From positions 186,001 through 250,000 of the forward strand of contig NISF01000004.1 in NCBI GenBank assembly GCA_002270295.1: a stretch of DNA of 64,000 nucleotides. Reading direction: 5' to 3'. Made by a program: the position numbers and the translations under genes. Positions within the stretch are counted from its first letter, which is position 1, and every line of letters starts with the position of its first letter. Below, piece after piece: positions 1 through 10,136 of the stretch. This stretch comes from Enterobacter sp. 10-1 (GTDB lineage: Bacteria > Pseudomonadota > Gammaproteobacteria > Enterobacterales > Enterobacteriaceae). The notes under the pieces are model-generated. The model did no database searches. It had not been told where the DNA came from and saw only the letters and a list, made by a program, of their open reading frames with translations.

Positions 1-12
1 GAGGAGAATGAC

Positions 13-1488
13 ATGGCGGTAACGCAAACGGCCCAGGCATGCGATCTGGTCATTTTCGGCGCGAAGGGTGACCTGGCGCGTCGTAAATTGTTGCCTTCCC
101 TGTATCAGCTTGAGAAGGCTGGCCAGATCAACCCGGATACCCGCATTATCGGGGTCGGACGTGCTGACTGGGATAAAGATGCTTACACCAAGGTAGTTCG
201 TGAAGCGCTTGAAACCTTCATGAAGGAAAAGATTGATGAAGGGCTGTGGGATACCCTGAGCGGGCGCCTGGAGTTCTGTAACCTTGATGTTAACGACACC
301 AAAGCTTTTACCCGTCTGGGCAAAATGCTCGACCAGAAAAACCGCGTCACCATCAACTATTTTGCCATGCCGCCTAGCACCTTCGGCGCCATCTGCAAAG
401 GCCTTGGCGAAGCGAAGCTGAATGCGAAGCCGGCGCGCGTGGTGATGGAAAAACCGCTGGGAACCTCTCTTGACACCTCGCGCGAGATTAACGACCAGGT
501 CGGCGAGTTCTTTGAAGAGTGCCAGGTTTATCGTATTGACCACTACCTTGGTAAAGAAACGGTTCTCAACCTGCTGGCGCTGCGCTTTGCCAACTCCCTG
601 TTCGTCAACAACTGGGACTGCCGCACCATCGACCATGTGGAGATCACCGTAGCGGAAGAGGTGGGTATTGAGGGGCGCTGGGGCTACTTCGATCAGGCCG
701 GACAGATGCGCGACATGATCCAGAACCATCTGCTGCAGATTCTGTGCATGATCGCCATGTCTCCACCGTCGGATCTCAGCGCCGATAGCATCCGCGATGA
801 GAAAGTTAAGGTCCTGAAGTCGCTGCGTCGTATCGATCGCGCCAACGTGCGTGAAAAAACGGTACGCGGCCAGTACACCGCAGGCTTTGCGCAAGGCAAA
901 AAAGTGCCGGGCTACCTTGAAGAAGAGGGGGCTAACAAATCCAGCAATACCGAAACCTTCGTGGCGATCCGCGTGGATATCGACAACTGGCGCTGGGCCG
1001 GCGTGCCGTTCTACCTGCGTACCGGTAAACGTCTGCCGACCAAATGCTCTGAAGTCGTGGTGTACTTCAAGACGCCGGAGCTGAACCTGTTCAAAGAGAA
1101 CTGGCAGGAGCTGCCGCAGAACAAGCTGACTATCCGCCTGCAGCCGGATGAAGGCGTCGATATCCAGGTGCTTAACAAAGTGCCGGGTCTTGACCATAAG
1201 CACAACCTGCAGATCACCAAGCTGGATCTGAGCTACTCGGAAACCTTCAATCAAACGCACCTCGCCGACGCCTACGAGCGCCTGCTGCTGGAAACCATGC
1301 GCGGGATCCAGGCGCTGTTCGTGCGCCGCGATGAGGTGGAAGAGGCGTGGAAGTGGGTTGACTCCATTACCGAAGCCTGGGCCGCCGACCGTGATGCGCC
1401 GAAGCCTTATCAGGCGGGTACCTGGGGACCGGTTGCCTCCGTGGCGATGATCACCCGCGACGGTCGTTCATGGAACGAATTCGAGTAA
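13..1488 (+). CDS. zwf: Glucose-6-phosphate 1-dehydrogenase
   Basis: Oxidises glucose 6-phosphate to 6-phosphogluconolactone with NADP, the first step of the oxidative pentose phosphate route. It also feeds 6-phosphogluconate to the edd-eda pathway encoded just downstream. The 491-residue length equals that of the E. coli enzyme. The N-terminal Rossmann motif [10 protein letters not shown] is at residues 16-25, EKPLG at 146-150, and the active-site signature RIDHYLGK at 174-181. The ATG at 13 sits behind a GAGGAG ribosome-binding site at the very first bases of the window, so the promoter, which would carry any SoxS or MarA control, lies outside. edd follows after a 220-bp gap with its own terminator and operators, so edd is probably transcribed separately as well. 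Confidence 0.98.
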   Translation: MAVTQTAQACDLVIFGAKGDLARRKLLPSLYQLEKAGQINPDTRIIGVGRADWDKDAYTKVVREALETFMKEKIDEGLWDTLSGRLEFCNLDVNDTKAFTRLGKMLDQKNRVTINYFAMPPSTFGAICKGLGEAKLNAKPARVVMEKPLGTSLDTSREINDQVGEFFEECQVYRIDHYLGKETVLNLLALRFANSLFVNNWDCRTIDHVEITVAEEVGIEGRWGYFDQAGQMRDMIQNHLLQILCMIAMSPPSDLSADSIRDEKVKVLKSLRRIDRANVREKTVRGQYTAGFAQGKKVPGYLEEEGANKSSNTETFVAIRVDIDNWRWAGVPFYLRTGKRLPTKCSEVVVYFKTPELNLFKENWQELPQNKLTIRLQPDEGVDIQVLNKVPGLDHKHNLQITKLDLSYSETFNQTHLADAYERLLLETMRGIQALFVRRDEVEEAWKWVDSITEAWAADRDAPKPYQAGTWGPVASVAMITRDGRSWNEFE

Positions 1489-1510
1489 GCGTTCGTTATC
1501 CGGAGGAGTT

Positions 1511-1526
1511 ATTTTACCGGTAACAT
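1511..1526. promoter_or_regulatory. Putative GntR operator upstream of edd
   Basis: The sequence ATTTTACCGGTAACAT matches the gluconate-repressor consensus ATGTTA-N4-TAACAT except at one base. It lies just after the zwf stop codon and 208 bp centre-to-centre from a second match inside edd. GntR control of edd-eda is established in E. coli; use of this particular site is inferred from its sequence only. Confidence 0.6.
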
Positions 1527-1563
1527 GATCTGGCGCAGAAAGCCGCATAATTTTTAATCTTTT

Positions 1564-1598
1564 AAGCTCCGGGAGGATTCACCCCCGGAGCTTTTTTT
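1564..1598 (+). terminator. Rho-independent terminator of zwf
   Basis: A 10-bp perfect stem AAGCTCCGGG / CCCGGAGCTT (1564-1573 and 1584-1593) with a 10-nt loop runs into a T tract. It would stop zwf transcripts before edd. Confidence 0.85.
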
Positions 1599-1708
1599 AT
1601 TACACTGCGGGCAGACATTTTGCCTCTGAGCTGCAGTGTTGGTGCCTTTTAACTCTTTTGACATCGTAAAAATGCCGCGGCCGGACAGATAAATTTTTAG
1701 GAGCCTTT

Positions 1709-3520
1709 ATGAATTCGACAATGTTACGGGTAACAAATCGCATTATCGAACGGTCGCGCGACGCCCGTACTGCCTACCTCGCACGGATTAATCAAGCCAA
1801 AACGGATACCGTCCATCGCGCCCAGCTGGCGTGCGGTAACCTGGCCCACGGTTTTGCTGCCTGTCAGTCGGATGATAAAGCCTCGCTGAAAAGCATGCTG
1901 CGTAACAACATTGCCATCATCACCTCCTATAACGACATGCTGTCCGCGCATCAGCCCTACGAGTCCTATCCGGATATCATCCGCAGGGCGCTGCATTCGG
2001 TGAATGCGGTTGGTCAGGTTGCCGGCGGCGTGCCGGCGATGTGCGATGGGGTAACCCAGGGGCAGGACGGAATGGAGCTGTCCCTGCTGAGCCGCGAAGT
2101 GATTGCCATGTCTACTGCTATCGGCCTGTCGCACAATATGTTCGACGGCGCGCTGTATCTTGGCGTCTGCGACAAAATTGTCCCCGGCCTGACGATGGCC
2201 GCGCTCTCCTTTGGCCATCTGCCGTCCGTCTTCATTCCGTCTGGCCCGATGGCCAGCGGCCTGGCGAATAAAGAGAAAGTGCGTATTCGCCAGCTGTACG
2301 CCGAAGGTAAGGTCGACCGAATGGCGCTGCTGGAGTCGGAAGCCGCCTCTTACCACGCGCCGGGCACCTGTACGTTCTACGGTACGGCTAACACCAATCA
2401 GATGGTGGTGGAGTTTATGGGCATGCAGCTCCCGGGCTCCTCGTTCGTGCATCCGGATGCCGAGCTGCGCGCAGCGCTGACCGTCGCCGCCGCGCGCCAG
2501 GTTACCCGTATGACCGGCAACGGCAACGAGTGGATGCCGCTGGGCAAAATGTTTGATGAGAAAGTGGTGGTTAACGGCATCGTGGCGCTGCTGGCGACCG
2601 GCGGCTCAACTAACCATACGATGCACCTGGTGGCAATGGCGCGCGCCGCGGGCATCATCATTAACTGGGATGATTTTTCCGATCTCTCGGACGTGGTGCC
2701 GCTGCTGGCGCGCCTCTATCCGAACGGTCCGGCGGATATCAACCACTTCCAGGCGGCAGGCGGCGTGCCGGTGCTGATCCGCGAACTGCTGAAAGGCGGG
2801 CTGCTGCACGAAGATGTTAATACCGTGGCCGGCTTTGGGCTTTCGCATTACACCATGGAGCCGTGGTTGAACAACGGCGAGCTGGACTGGCGTGAAGGGG
2901 CAAGCGCGCCGCTCGACGACCAGGTCATCGCGACGTTCGACAAGCCGTTCTCTCGTCACGGCGGCACCAAAGTACTGAGCGGCAACCTTGGCCGTGCGGT
3001 CATGAAAACCTCGGCGGTGCCGGTGGAAAATCAGGTTATCGAAGCGCCGGCGGTTATTTTTGAAAGCCAGCACGACGTACTGCCCGCTTTCGAAGCCGGG
3101 ATGCTGGACAAAGATTGCGTCGTCGTGGTTCGTCATCAGGGACCAAAAGCGAACGGCATGCCAGAATTACATAAACTTATGCCGCCACTTGGTGTATTAT
3201 TGGACCGCCGTTTCAAAATAGCGCTAGTCACCGATGGTCGACTCTCTGGCGCATCGGGCAAAGTCCCGTCAGCCATCCACGTCACGCCTGAAGCCTACGA
3301 CGGCGGGCTGCTGGCGAAAGTCCGTGATGGCGATATCATCCGCGTCAACGGCCAGACCGGCGAGCTGACGCTGCTGGTGGACGATGCTGAACTGGCCGCG
3401 CGGCAGCCGCATATTCCTGACCTGAGCGGTTCGCGAGTCGGGACCGGTCGTGAAATGTTCTCTGCGCTGCGTGAGAAACTCTCCGGAGCCGAACAGGGCG
3501 CAACCTGCATCACTTTTTAA
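1709..3520 (+). CDS. edd: Phosphogluconate dehydratase
   Basis: Dehydrates 6-phosphogluconate to 2-keto-3-deoxy-6-phosphogluconate, the committed Entner-Doudoroff step, using a [4Fe-4S] cluster. The 603 residues match the E. coli length. The IlvD/Edd signature region with Cys112 in MCDG (111-114) and the second family signature GRLSGASGK (510-518) are both present. The ATG at 1709 is preceded by TAGGAG. A second in-frame ATG at 1721 is less likely, because the first start gives an N terminus that aligns with E. coli. A GntR-type palindrome overlaps codons 5-10. eda follows after 39 bp without a terminator, so the two form an operon. Its product is the substrate of Eda. Confidence 0.98.
   Translation: MNSTMLRVTNRIIERSRDARTAYLARINQAKTDTVHRAQLACGNLAHGFAACQSDDKASLKSMLRNNIAIITSYNDMLSAHQPYESYPDIIRRALHSVNAVGQVAGGVPAMCDGVTQGQDGMELSLLSREVIAMSTAIGLSHNMFDGALYLGVCDKIVPGLTMAALSFGHLPSVFIPSGPMASGLANKEKVRIRQLYAEGKVDRMALLESEAASYHAPGTCTFYGTANTNQMVVEFMGMQLPGSSFVHPDAELRAALTVAAARQVTRMTGNGNEWMPLGKMFDEKVVVNGIVALLATGGSTNHTMHLVAMARAAGIIINWDDFSDLSDVVPLLARLYPNGPADINHFQAAGGVPVLIRELLKGGLLHEDVNTVAGFGLSHYTMEPWLNNGELDWREGASAPLDDQVIATFDKPFSRHGGTKVLSGNLGRAVMKTSAVPVENQVIEAPAVIFESQHDVLPAFEAGMLDKDCVVVVRHQGPKANGMPELHKLMPPLGVLLDRRFKIALVTDGRLSGASGKVPSAIHVTPEAYDGGLLAKVRDGDIIRVNGQTGELTLLVDDAELAARQPHIPDLSGSRVGTGREMFSALREKLSGAEQGATCITF
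1721..1736. promoter_or_regulatory. Putative GntR operator inside edd
   Basis: The sequence ATGTTACGGGTAACAA, within the first dozen codons of edd, matches the GntR consensus ATGTTA-N4-TAACAT at all but the last base. With the site at 1511-1526 it forms a pair flanking the edd promoter region, an arrangement compatible with looping or roadblock repression. The function is inferred. Confidence 0.65.
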
Positions 3521-3559
3521 GACCATACAATTTGTAGATCTGGCGAGAGAGAAACTCTG

Positions 3560-4201
3560 ATGAAAAACTGGAAAACAACTGCAGAAGCAATCCTCACCTC
3601 CGGCCCGGTTGTCCCGGTGATCGTGGTGAAAAAGCTGGAGCACGCCGTGCCGATGGCAAAAGCGCTGGTTGCAGGCGGCGTACGCGTACTGGAAGTGACC
3701 CTGCGTACCGAATGCGCGCTGGATGCCATCCGCGCAATCGCCAAAGAAGTCCCGGAGGCGATTGTCGGCGCCGGCACCGTGACTAACGCGGCGCAGCTGA
3801 AAGAAGTGACCGAGGCGGGAGCGCAGTTCGCTATCAGCCCGGGCCTGACCGATTCTCTGCTCAAGGCGGCGACTGAAGAAGGGACTATTCCACTGATCCC
3901 GGGTATCAGCACCGTATCCGAGCTGATGCTGGGCATGCAGTACGGCCTGAAAGAGTTTAAATTCTTCCCGGCTGAAGCGAACGGCGGCGTGAAGGCGCTG
4001 CAGGCAATTGGCGGTCCGTTCGCCCATATTCGTTTCTGCCCGACCGGCGGGATCTCTCCGGCTAACTACCGAGACTACCTGGCGCTGAACAGCGTTCTGT
4101 GTATCGGCGGTTCATGGCTGGTACCGGCGGATGCGCTGGAAGCAGGCGATTACGACCGTATCACCACTCTGGCTCGTGAAGCGGTAGAAGGCGCGAAGTA
4201 A
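3560..4201 (+). CDS. eda: KDPG/KHG aldolase
   Basis: Cleaves 2-keto-3-deoxy-6-phosphogluconate to pyruvate and glyceraldehyde 3-phosphate, the last Entner-Doudoroff step, and also handles 4-hydroxy-2-ketoglutarate. It is a class I aldolase. The Schiff-base lysine is Lys134 in the EFKFFPAE motif (Lys133 in E. coli; there is one extra residue here at the EEGT turn), and the general base is Glu45 in VLEVTLR. At 213 residues it has the usual family length. It lies 39 bp behind edd in one operon and is followed by a strong terminator. In enterics this gene is also under KdgR control, and kdgR itself lies in this window at 26898. Confidence 0.98.
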   Translation: MKNWKTTAEAILTSGPVVPVIVVKKLEHAVPMAKALVAGGVRVLEVTLRTECALDAIRAIAKEVPEAIVGAGTVTNAAQLKEVTEAGAQFAISPGLTDSLLKAATEEGTIPLIPGISTVSELMLGMQYGLKEFKFFPAEANGGVKALQAIGGPFAHIRFCPTGGISPANYRDYLALNSVLCIGGSWLVPADALEAGDYDRITTLAREAVEGAK

Positions 4202-4220
4202 TTTCCGCGCCTCAGTTCTG

Positions 4221-4253
4221 ACCCGGTAAGCGGCAACGCTACCGGGTTTTTTT
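4221..4253 (+). terminator. Terminator of the edd-eda operon
   Basis: The stem ACCCGGT / ACCGGGT (4221-4227 and 4241-4247) continues as AGCG / CGCT around a GCAA tetraloop with one bulged A, followed by seven T. The T tract overlaps the last codon positions of purT on the other strand. Confidence 0.9.
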
Positions 4254-5430
4254 ATCCCTCAACCACCACCGCTGACGCCGCGGCTTTGGCGCGCGCAACC
4301 GCCTCATCGACGCTCTCCGCTACCGCCAGCGTAACGCCCAGACGACGGGAACCGTCAATTTCCGGCTTACCGAACAGACGCACCTGCAGGCCCGCGCCGA
4401 CGGCGGCCTGAAGGTTGCCGAAGGTTACATTGTGGCTGGTGAGCTGCGGCAGAATCACCGCGGAAGCCGCCGGGCCATACTGGCGAATCGCACCAACCGG
4501 CAGACCGAGGAAGGCGCGGACGTGCAGGGCGAACTCCGACAGATCCTGCGAAATGAGCGTAACCATTCCGGTATCGTGCGGACGCGGCGAGACTTCGCTA
4601 AAAATCACTTCATCGCCGCACACGAACAGCTCGACGCCGAACAGGCCGTAACCGCCGAGCGCCAGCACCACGTTGCGGGCAATTTCCTGCGCGCGGGCCA
4701 GCGCCAGCTCGCTCATCTGCTGAGGTTGCCAGGATTCGCGATAGTCGCCATCTTCCTGACGGTGGCCGACCGGGGCGCAGAAGTGCACGCCGTCGACCGC
4801 GCTGACGGTGAGCAGGGTGATTTCAAAATCGAAGTTCACCACGCCTTCGACAATAACGCGGCCGGCGCCGGCGCGGCCGCCCTGCTGGGCATAAAGCCAC
4901 GCGTCGGCCAGCTGTTCGCGGCGGTGGATAAAGCTTTGTCCTTTACCGGAAGAGCTCATCACCGGCTTGACGATACACGGCAGGCCAATCTCGTTCACTG
5001 CGTCGTTAAAGGCGGCTTCACTGTCGGCAAAACGATAGGCCGAGGTTGGAAGCTGCAGCTCTTCAGCGGCCAGGCGGCGAATGCCTTCACGGTTCATCGT
5101 CAGCTTTGCGGCGCGCGCGGTGGGAACGACTTTTTGTCCGCACAGCTCCAGCTCGACCAGAGTATCGGTGGCGATGGCTTCAATTTCCGGCACGATAAAG
5201 TCGGGTTTTTCTTGCTCAATTATGGCGCGCAGGGCATCTCCGTGCAGCATGTTGACGACATGTGAACGGTGCGCGACCTGCATGGCCGGCGCGTCAGGGT
5301 AGCGATCGACGGCGATGGTCTCAATGCCCAGACGTTGACACTCGATGGCGACTTCCTTACCCAGCTCGCCGGAACCTAACAGCATAACTCGCGTTGCCGC
5401 AGGGCGCAGCGCTGTGCCTAATACAGTCAT
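4252..5430 (-). CDS. purT: Formate-dependent phosphoribosylglycinamide formyltransferase (GAR transformylase 2)
   Basis: ATP-grasp enzyme that formylates glycinamide ribonucleotide with free formate in purine synthesis, the alternative to the folate-dependent PurN. From the ATG at 5430 the product is 392 residues, the E. coli length. An upstream in-frame extension exists but is rejected, because GGAAGAGAGT sits directly before 5430 and the extension would cover the promoter and the PurR box. The N terminus has the dinucleotide-type motif GSGELGKE, and the grasp-fold SSSGKGQ loop and VSPRPHDTG metal/nucleotide segment are visible. It is divergent from yebG and convergent with eda. Confidence 0.97.
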   Translation of the reverse strand: MTVLGTALRPAATRVMLLGSGELGKEVAIECQRLGIETIAVDRYPDAPAMQVAHRSHVVNMLHGDALRAIIEQEKPDFIVPEIEAIATDTLVELELCGQKVVPTARAAKLTMNREGIRRLAAEELQLPTSAYRFADSEAAFNDAVNEIGLPCIVKPVMSSSGKGQSFIHRREQLADAWLYAQQGGRAGAGRVIVEGVVNFDFEITLLTVSAVDGVHFCAPVGHRQEDGDYRESWQPQQMSELALARAQEIARNVVLALGGYGLFGVELFVCGDEVIFSEVSPRPHDTGMVTLISQDLSEFALHVRAFLGLPVGAIRQYGPAASAVILPQLTSHNVTFGNLQAAVGAGLQVRLFGKPEIDGSRRLGVTLAVAESVDEAVARAKAAASAVVVEG

Positions 5431-5463
5431 GACTCTCTTCCGCAGTAAAAAAACATGCGCCGT

Positions 5464-5493
5464 AGTATAAACGAAAACGTTTGCGTCTGTCTT
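5464..5493 (-). promoter_or_regulatory. purT promoter with PurR box
   Basis: On the minus strand TATACT (5464-5469) is a good -10 and AAGACA (5488-5493) a fair -35 with an 18-bp spacer. The palindrome ACGAAAACGTTTGCGT (5471-5486) fills the spacer and matches the PurR consensus ACGCAAACGTTTGCGT at all but one base. Repressor binding there would block RNA polymerase directly, as known for purT in E. coli. Confidence 0.85.
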
Positions 5494-5530
5494 TATGCGC
5501 GTGAGTTGAGTCCTGGCCCTAAATTTGCTA

Positions 5531-5550
5531 TACTGTATATAAATACAGTA
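5531..5550. promoter_or_regulatory. LexA (SOS) box of yebG
   Basis: TACTGTATATAAATACAGTA contains the canonical CTGT-N8-ACAG core (5533-5548). It lies 18 bp before the yebG start codon. YebG is a classic SOS gene, so this is very likely its operator. Confidence 0.92.
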
Positions 5551-5567
5551 TAAAAAAGGGCTGCACA

Positions 5568-5954
5568 ATGGCGGTTGAAATCAAATATGTGGTGATTCGC
5601 GAAGGTGAGGAAAAGATGTCTTTTACCAGCAAAAAAGAGGCCGATGCTTACGACAAAATGCTCGATCTTGCCGAAGTCCTTAACGACTGGCTGGTAGACT
5701 GCCCGCTGACGCTTGATGAAGCCCAGCGTGATGAGATGGCGATGTGGCTGGCGGAGCGCAAAGACACCTTACATCACATTATGAAGTCCGGAAAACTCCC
5801 GGAAGCGGAAGAGCACGCCGCCGGGCAGGATGAAAACGAACAACAGTCCGCAGACGCTGGCGATGACGCCATCAGCGCCAGCGTGGATGACAGCGTGGAT
5901 GACGGCGCGGCGGAAAAAGCGGCGCCAAAATCGCGCAAGGCGAAAGCGGCCTGA
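5568..5954 (+). CDS. yebG: SOS-induced protein YebG with extended tail
   Basis: DNA-damage-inducible protein of unknown biochemical role. The first ~80 residues ([19 protein letters not shown] onward) match E. coli YebG. This protein has 128 residues against about 96 in E. coli. The extra C terminus is very acidic and Ala/Asp-rich (about residues 85-115) and then ends in a basic KSRKAKAA stretch, a low-complexity tail that looks disordered. A LexA box lies immediately upstream. E. coli has yebF between yebG and yebE; here no yebF-like signal-peptide ORF is present and yebE follows directly. Confidence 0.93.
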   Translation: MAVEIKYVVIREGEEKMSFTSKKEADAYDKMLDLAEVLNDWLVDCPLTLDEAQRDEMAMWLAERKDTLHHIMKSGKLPEAEEHAAGQDENEQQSADAGDDAISASVDDSVDDGAAEKAAPKSRKAKAA

Positions 5955-6050
5955 GCCACCCGGAATTTGCGCATCTTTAGCCACTGATAACATTTCCTGA
6001 CATCGCGTCGTTTAGGCTGATGACATCGCCTATTGTGCAACGAGGAAATC

Positions 6051-6710
6051 ATGGCTAACTGGCTTAATCAACTTCAGTCTCTGCTGGGTCAGCAGGGTCA
6101 ATCTTCTTCATCTGACGATCGTTCGGGCGGTAAAAATCTGCTGCTGCCCGGCGCGCTTGGCGGCCTGGCGGGACTGCTGGTCGCCAGCAAATCGTCGCGT
6201 AAGCTGCTGGCGAAATACGGCACCAGCGCGCTGCTGGTTGGCGGCGGCGCGGTGGCAGGAAGCGTTCTGTGGAACAAGTATCAGCAGAAAATGCGCGCCG
6301 GTTCGCCGCAGCCGGCCGGCCAGGTTCCGTCGTCACCTGAACCTGATGCCCGCAGCGAGCGGCTGATTCAGGCGCTGGTTTTTGCCGCCAAAAGCGACGG
6401 GCATATTGATGAAAACGAACGCGCGAGCATCGAAGAGCAGCTGCGCGCGGCTAATATCGACGTGCAGGGGCGGGTGCTTATCGATCGCGCATTGACTCAG
6501 CCCCTGGACCCGCAGCGCCTGGCGCAGGGTATCAGCAGCGAGCAGGAAGCGCTGGAAGTCTACTATCTGAGCTGTGCGGTGATTGATATTGACCATTTTA
6601 TGGAGCGCAGCTACCTCAACGCCCTGGGCGAAGCGCTGAAAATCCCTGCGGACGTGCGGTCCGAGATCGAACAGGATATTCAGGCGCAAAAGCAGGCTCT
6701 TCCCTCTTAA
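6051..6710 (+). CDS. yebE: DUF533 inner-membrane protein YebE
   Basis: Conserved protein of the DUF533 family with unknown activity. In E. coli it is reported as envelope-stress responsive. From the ATG at 6051 (behind CGAGGAAATC) it has 219 residues, equal to E. coli. The six-residue upstream extension from 6033 lacks support. A Ser/Gln-rich N terminus is followed by a glycine-rich hydrophobic segment at about residues 34-75 that could be membrane-associated. A TerB-like helical domain follows, with the characteristic [10 protein letters not shown] (about residues 111-120). It stands alone, 96 bp after yebG, and the next 260 bp to ptrB show no gene. Confidence 0.92.
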   Translation: MANWLNQLQSLLGQQGQSSSSDDRSGGKNLLLPGALGGLAGLLVASKSSRKLLAKYGTSALLVGGGAVAGSVLWNKYQQKMRAGSPQPAGQVPSSPEPDARSERLIQALVFAAKSDGHIDENERASIEEQLRAANIDVQGRVLIDRALTQPLDPQRLAQGISSEQEALEVYYLSCAVIDIDHFMERSYLNALGEALKIPADVRSEIEQDIQAQKQALPS

Positions 6711-6971
6711 ATCATCACGTTCCGCTTGCATCGCTGGCAGCTTTTGCCACCCTTATATACGGGTCATCTCTCAGCCTGACGTCGCGCAGGCCGGGGATGA
6801 TCCTCTCTCCGGCGTTTTCTCACCAGCGGTAGCCGAGCGTCGGTCCGCTGTTGGCCGTTTACCAACCTTCGGGGCAGAGCGATTTATGCCGGGAAGATTT
6901 CTTGTCTTGCCGTCCGGACGCGCGTCGATTAACGTTGTGCGCATAAAATTAAGCCGAAGAAGAACAAAGAG

Positions 6972-9032
6972 ATGCTACCAAAAGCGAAACGGGTTCCCCG
7001 CGCGATGACCTTACATGGCGATACGCGTATTGATAACTACTTCTGGCTGCGTGACGATGAGCGTTCGCAGCCGGCGGTGCTGGATTATCTGCGCGAGGAG
7101 AATGCCTACGGCAAAGCGGTGATGGACACCCAGCGTAGCCTGCAGGAGCGGGTGCTGAAAGAGATTATCGACCGCATCCCCCAGCGCGAAGTCTCCGCGC
7201 CTTACAGTAAAAATGGCTATCGCTATCGTCAGGTCTATGAGCCGGGCTGCGAATATGCGATTTACCAACGCCAGTCGGTGCTCAAAGAGGAGTGGGACCC
7301 GTGGGAGCTTCTGCTCGATAGCAACCAGCGCGCGGCGCAAAGCGAGTTTTACACCCTCGGCGGGCTGGGGATCTCCCCGGACAACGGTCTGATGGCGCTG
7401 GCGGAGGATTATCTCTCCCGGCGGCAGTACAGCCTGCGCTTGTGCAACCTCTCCGACGGTAGCTGGTATCCCGAAGTGCTGGAGAACGTCTCCCCGGGAT
7501 TCGCCTGGAGCAACGACTCACGCACCCTGTGGTATGTGCGCAAACACCCCACCACGCTGCTGCCGTACCAGGTCTGGCGACATACCGTCGGCACCTCGGC
7601 GGAAGCGGACGTGCTGGTATACGAAGAGCAGGATGAAACCTTTTACGTCAGCGTCCATAAGACCACCTCGCAGCAGTTTGTGGTTATCTACCTTGCGAGC
7701 GCGACCACCAGCGAAGTGCGGCTGCTGAATGCTGAAATGCCCGACGCCGAGCCGGTGTGCTTTCTGTCGCGGCGCAAAGATCATGAATACAGCCTCGATC
7801 ACTATCAGCACGCGTTCTACCTGCGTTCTAATCGTGAAGGCAAAAACTTCGGTCTCTACCTTACGCATCAGCGCGACGAGCAGCAGTGGCAGGCCCTGAT
7901 CCCGCCGCGCGATGACGTGATGCTGGAAGGTTTTACGCTGTTTACCGACTGGCTGGTGGTGGAGGAGCGCCAGCATGGGCTTACCAGCCTGCGGCAGATC
8001 AACCGTACGACCCGGGAAGCGGTGGGTATTGCCTTTGATGACCCGGCCTACGTTACCTGGCTTGCCTATAATCCCGAGCCGGAAACCTCGCGCTTACGCT
8101 ACGGCTACTCCTCGATGACCACGCCGGATACGCTGTTTGAGCTCGATATGGATACCGGTGAACGGCGGGTGCTTAAACAGCAGGAGGTTAAAGGTTTCGA
8201 CGCCAGCCATTACCGCAGCGAACATCTGTGGATCCAGGCCCGCGACGGCGTTGAAGTTCCGGTCTCGCTGGTCTACCGGCACGAATACTTCCGCCGCAGC
8301 GCCAGCCCGCTGCTGGTTTACGCCTATGGTTCATACGGCGCCAGCGAGGACGCAGATTTCAGCGCCAGCCGCCTGAGCCTGCTTGACCGCGGCTTTGTTT
8401 TCGCCATCGCCCACGTGCGCGGTGGCGGCGAGCTGGGGCAGCAGTGGTATGAGGACGGGAAGTTTCTTTGCAAGAACAATACCTTCAATGATTACCTCGA
8501 CGTCTGCGATGCGCTGCTGAAGCAGGGCTACGGCGATCCGCAGCTGTGCTACGGCATGGGCGGCAGCGCCGGTGGGATGCTCATGGGCGTGGCCATCAAT
8601 CAGCGCCCGGAGCTGTTTCATGGCGTAGTGGCGCAGGTACCCTTTGTTGACGTGCTCACCACCATGCTCGACGAGTCGATTCCCCTAACAACCGGGGAGT
8701 TTGAAGAGTGGGGCAACCCGCAGGATGAAACGTACTATCGCTATATGAAGGGCTATAGCCCCTACGATAACGTTACGGCTCAGGCCTATCCGCATATGCT
8801 GGTGACCACCGGGCTACATGACTCCCAGGTGCAGTACTGGGAACCGGCAAAATGGGTGGCGAAGCTGCGTGAACTGAAAACGAACGATAATCTGCTGCTG
8901 CTGTGTACCGATATGGATTCAGGGCACGGCGGGAAATCGGGACGTTTTAAAAGCTATGAGGGCGTGGCTCTCGAGTACGCGTTTCTGATAGGCCTGGCGC
9001 AGGGAACGCTGCCAGGCCAGGCCGACGTATAG
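6972..9032 (+). CDS. ptrB: Oligopeptidase B (protease II)
   Basis: Cytoplasmic serine oligopeptidase of the prolyl-oligopeptidase family that cleaves short peptides after Arg or Lys. The 686 residues match the E. coli length. An N-terminal beta-propeller precedes a C-terminal alpha/beta-hydrolase domain. The full catalytic triad is present at the expected positions: Ser532 in GGSAGG, Asp617 in GLHDSQV and His652 in DSGHGG. It is convergent with exoX, whose stop lies only 9 bp away. No clear terminator separates them. Confidence 0.98.
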   Translation: MLPKAKRVPRAMTLHGDTRIDNYFWLRDDERSQPAVLDYLREENAYGKAVMDTQRSLQERVLKEIIDRIPQREVSAPYSKNGYRYRQVYEPGCEYAIYQRQSVLKEEWDPWELLLDSNQRAAQSEFYTLGGLGISPDNGLMALAEDYLSRRQYSLRLCNLSDGSWYPEVLENVSPGFAWSNDSRTLWYVRKHPTTLLPYQVWRHTVGTSAEADVLVYEEQDETFYVSVHKTTSQQFVVIYLASATTSEVRLLNAEMPDAEPVCFLSRRKDHEYSLDHYQHAFYLRSNREGKNFGLYLTHQRDEQQWQALIPPRDDVMLEGFTLFTDWLVVEERQHGLTSLRQINRTTREAVGIAFDDPAYVTWLAYNPEPETSRLRYGYSSMTTPDTLFELDMDTGERRVLKQQEVKGFDASHYRSEHLWIQARDGVEVPVSLVYRHEYFRRSASPLLVYAYGSYGASEDADFSASRLSLLDRGFVFAIAHVRGGGELGQQWYEDGKFLCKNNTFNDYLDVCDALLKQGYGDPQLCYGMGGSAGGMLMGVAINQRPELFHGVVAQVPFVDVLTTMLDESIPLTTGEFEEWGNPQDETYYRYMKGYSPYDNVTAQAYPHMLVTTGLHDSQVQYWEPAKWVAKLRELKTNDNLLLLCTDMDSGHGGKSGRFKSYEGVALEYAFLIGLAQGTLPGQADV

Positions 9033-9041
9033 GGCAGGCGC

Positions 9042-9701
9042 TTAGTCCCCGAGGTAGTGCTTGAGGGTTAAGCGCAGCTCGGGGCTCATCCGATCCAGGT
9101 TGTTGAACAGCCAGCGTAGGTAGCCCGGATCGTTTTCCGCCACTTCAGCAACCGGCTTGCCGCGATACTTGCCAAACGTGAAGGTGGTCAACAGCGCCGG
9201 ACGGCCGGTAATGGTCGCCATATCGTCAGGCGACCAGCCGGAGACGTTGATAATATCCAGGAGCAGCGCGGCGGTGATATAGCAGTCATAGAGCGCGCGG
9301 TGGTGGTGCAGGCCTGCGGGCGTGGTGACGTTCAGCTTACGCGACTTATAGAGCCCCATATTGCTATATTTAATCCCCGGCCACAGGCGGCGCGCCAGCT
9401 TCATGGTGCAAATCCAGTCGCCGTGCATCTCTGGCAACACCCGCCGGTCAAAGCTGGCGTTATGGGCAACGTACCAGGGACTACCCAAATAGTGCGGGAC
9501 AATCTCTTCAATCCACGGCTGGTCGGCGACCATCTCTTCGGTGATGTGATGAATAGCCATCGCCTGCGGGCTGATAGGCCGATCGGGGCGGACCAGATGG
9601 CTCATCGGATTGGTTATCTGGCCATCGACAATATCGACCGAGGCTATTTCTACGATGCCTCCCTGCAGTCCGCAGGTTTCTGTATCGATTACGCGTAGCA
9701 T
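9042..9701 (-). CDS. exoX: Exodeoxyribonuclease X
   Basis: DnaQ-family (DEDDh) 3'-5' exonuclease involved in mismatch repair excision and DNA-damage tolerance. All motifs are visible: Exo I DTETCG with Asp6 and Glu8, Exo II HNASFD (80-85), and Exo III HRALYD with His134 and Asp139. The 219 residues compare with 220 in E. coli. The gene lies downstream of holE on the same strand with a 78-bp gap. Confidence 0.97.
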   Translation of the reverse strand: MLRVIDTETCGLQGGIVEIASVDIVDGQITNPMSHLVRPDRPISPQAMAIHHITEEMVADQPWIEEIVPHYLGSPWYVAHNASFDRRVLPEMHGDWICTMKLARRLWPGIKYSNMGLYKSRKLNVTTPAGLHHHRALYDCYITAALLLDIINVSGWSPDDMATITGRPALLTTFTFGKYRGKPVAEVAENDPGYLRWLFNNLDRMSPELRLTLKHYLGD

Positions 9702-9779
9702 TGCGCGCTCCGGGTCAAAGGGGTCAGCGTAATAGAATGCGCCGGTCTTGCCAACCCGGGCGTCCGCAGGAGGGCCGAA

Positions 9780-10010
9780 TTATTTCGTTTTGGGTTCATA
9801 GGGCAGGCGCGAGAGTGAAACGGATGCCAGGCGATGGGCGATCAGGCGTTCGCGGAACCAGTCCCGGAGATGAGCAGGCTGCTCTCTTTCGACTAAATCG
9901 GCGACCACCGGCATATTGTAACGTTCTTTAAAGGCGACGCCGGCTGCCGCAAGATCGACATTGACCTTGTCCATCTCGTCCTGCGAGATTTTTGCCAGAT
10001 TATTTTCCAT
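9780..10010 (-). CDS. holE: DNA polymerase III theta subunit
   Basis: Small subunit of the Pol III core that binds and stabilises the epsilon proofreading exonuclease. It has 76 residues, like E. coli, with the near-invariant block [20 protein letters not shown] in the first half and [20 protein letters not shown] in the second. An AGGAGA ribosome-binding site precedes the ATG. It shares its strand with exoX, itself an epsilon-like nuclease. The E. coli gene yobB that lies between the two is missing here. Confidence 0.96.
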   Translation of the reverse strand: MENNLAKISQDEMDKVNVDLAAAGVAFKERYNMPVVADLVEREQPAHLRDWFRERLIAHRLASVSLSRLPYEPKTK

Positions 10011-10136
10011 TGGGTTTCTCCTGGGTGATACCGAAAGCCGGTCGAGGGTAACGTAAGACTTAAACGCATGGCTCGACTACGCCATTATACAGGGTTATTC
10101 TCTGTGCTACATACATAACGAAAAGGAATGACGATT

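Noticed and set aside
1658..1693. TTGACA (1658-1663) with GATAAA downstream as the edd promoter
   Set aside because: The spacer is more than 20 bp, too long for a sigma-70 promoter. The real promoter could not be placed.
1724..2452. 242-codon minus-strand frame opposite edd
   Set aside because: Composition (Arg/His/Gln-rich) and lack of a ribosome-binding site mark it as a shadow of edd.
4432..5265. 277-codon plus-strand frame opposite purT
   Set aside because: Shadow of purT; no domain and no start signal.
5430..5568. 46-residue N-terminal extension of purT
   Set aside because: It would cover the PurR box, the -10 element and the LexA box, and the E. coli protein starts at the internal Met.
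6711..6971. Possible small gene between yebE and ptrB
   Set aside because: No frame with ribosome-binding site or recognisable sequence; it looks like ordinary intergenic DNA.
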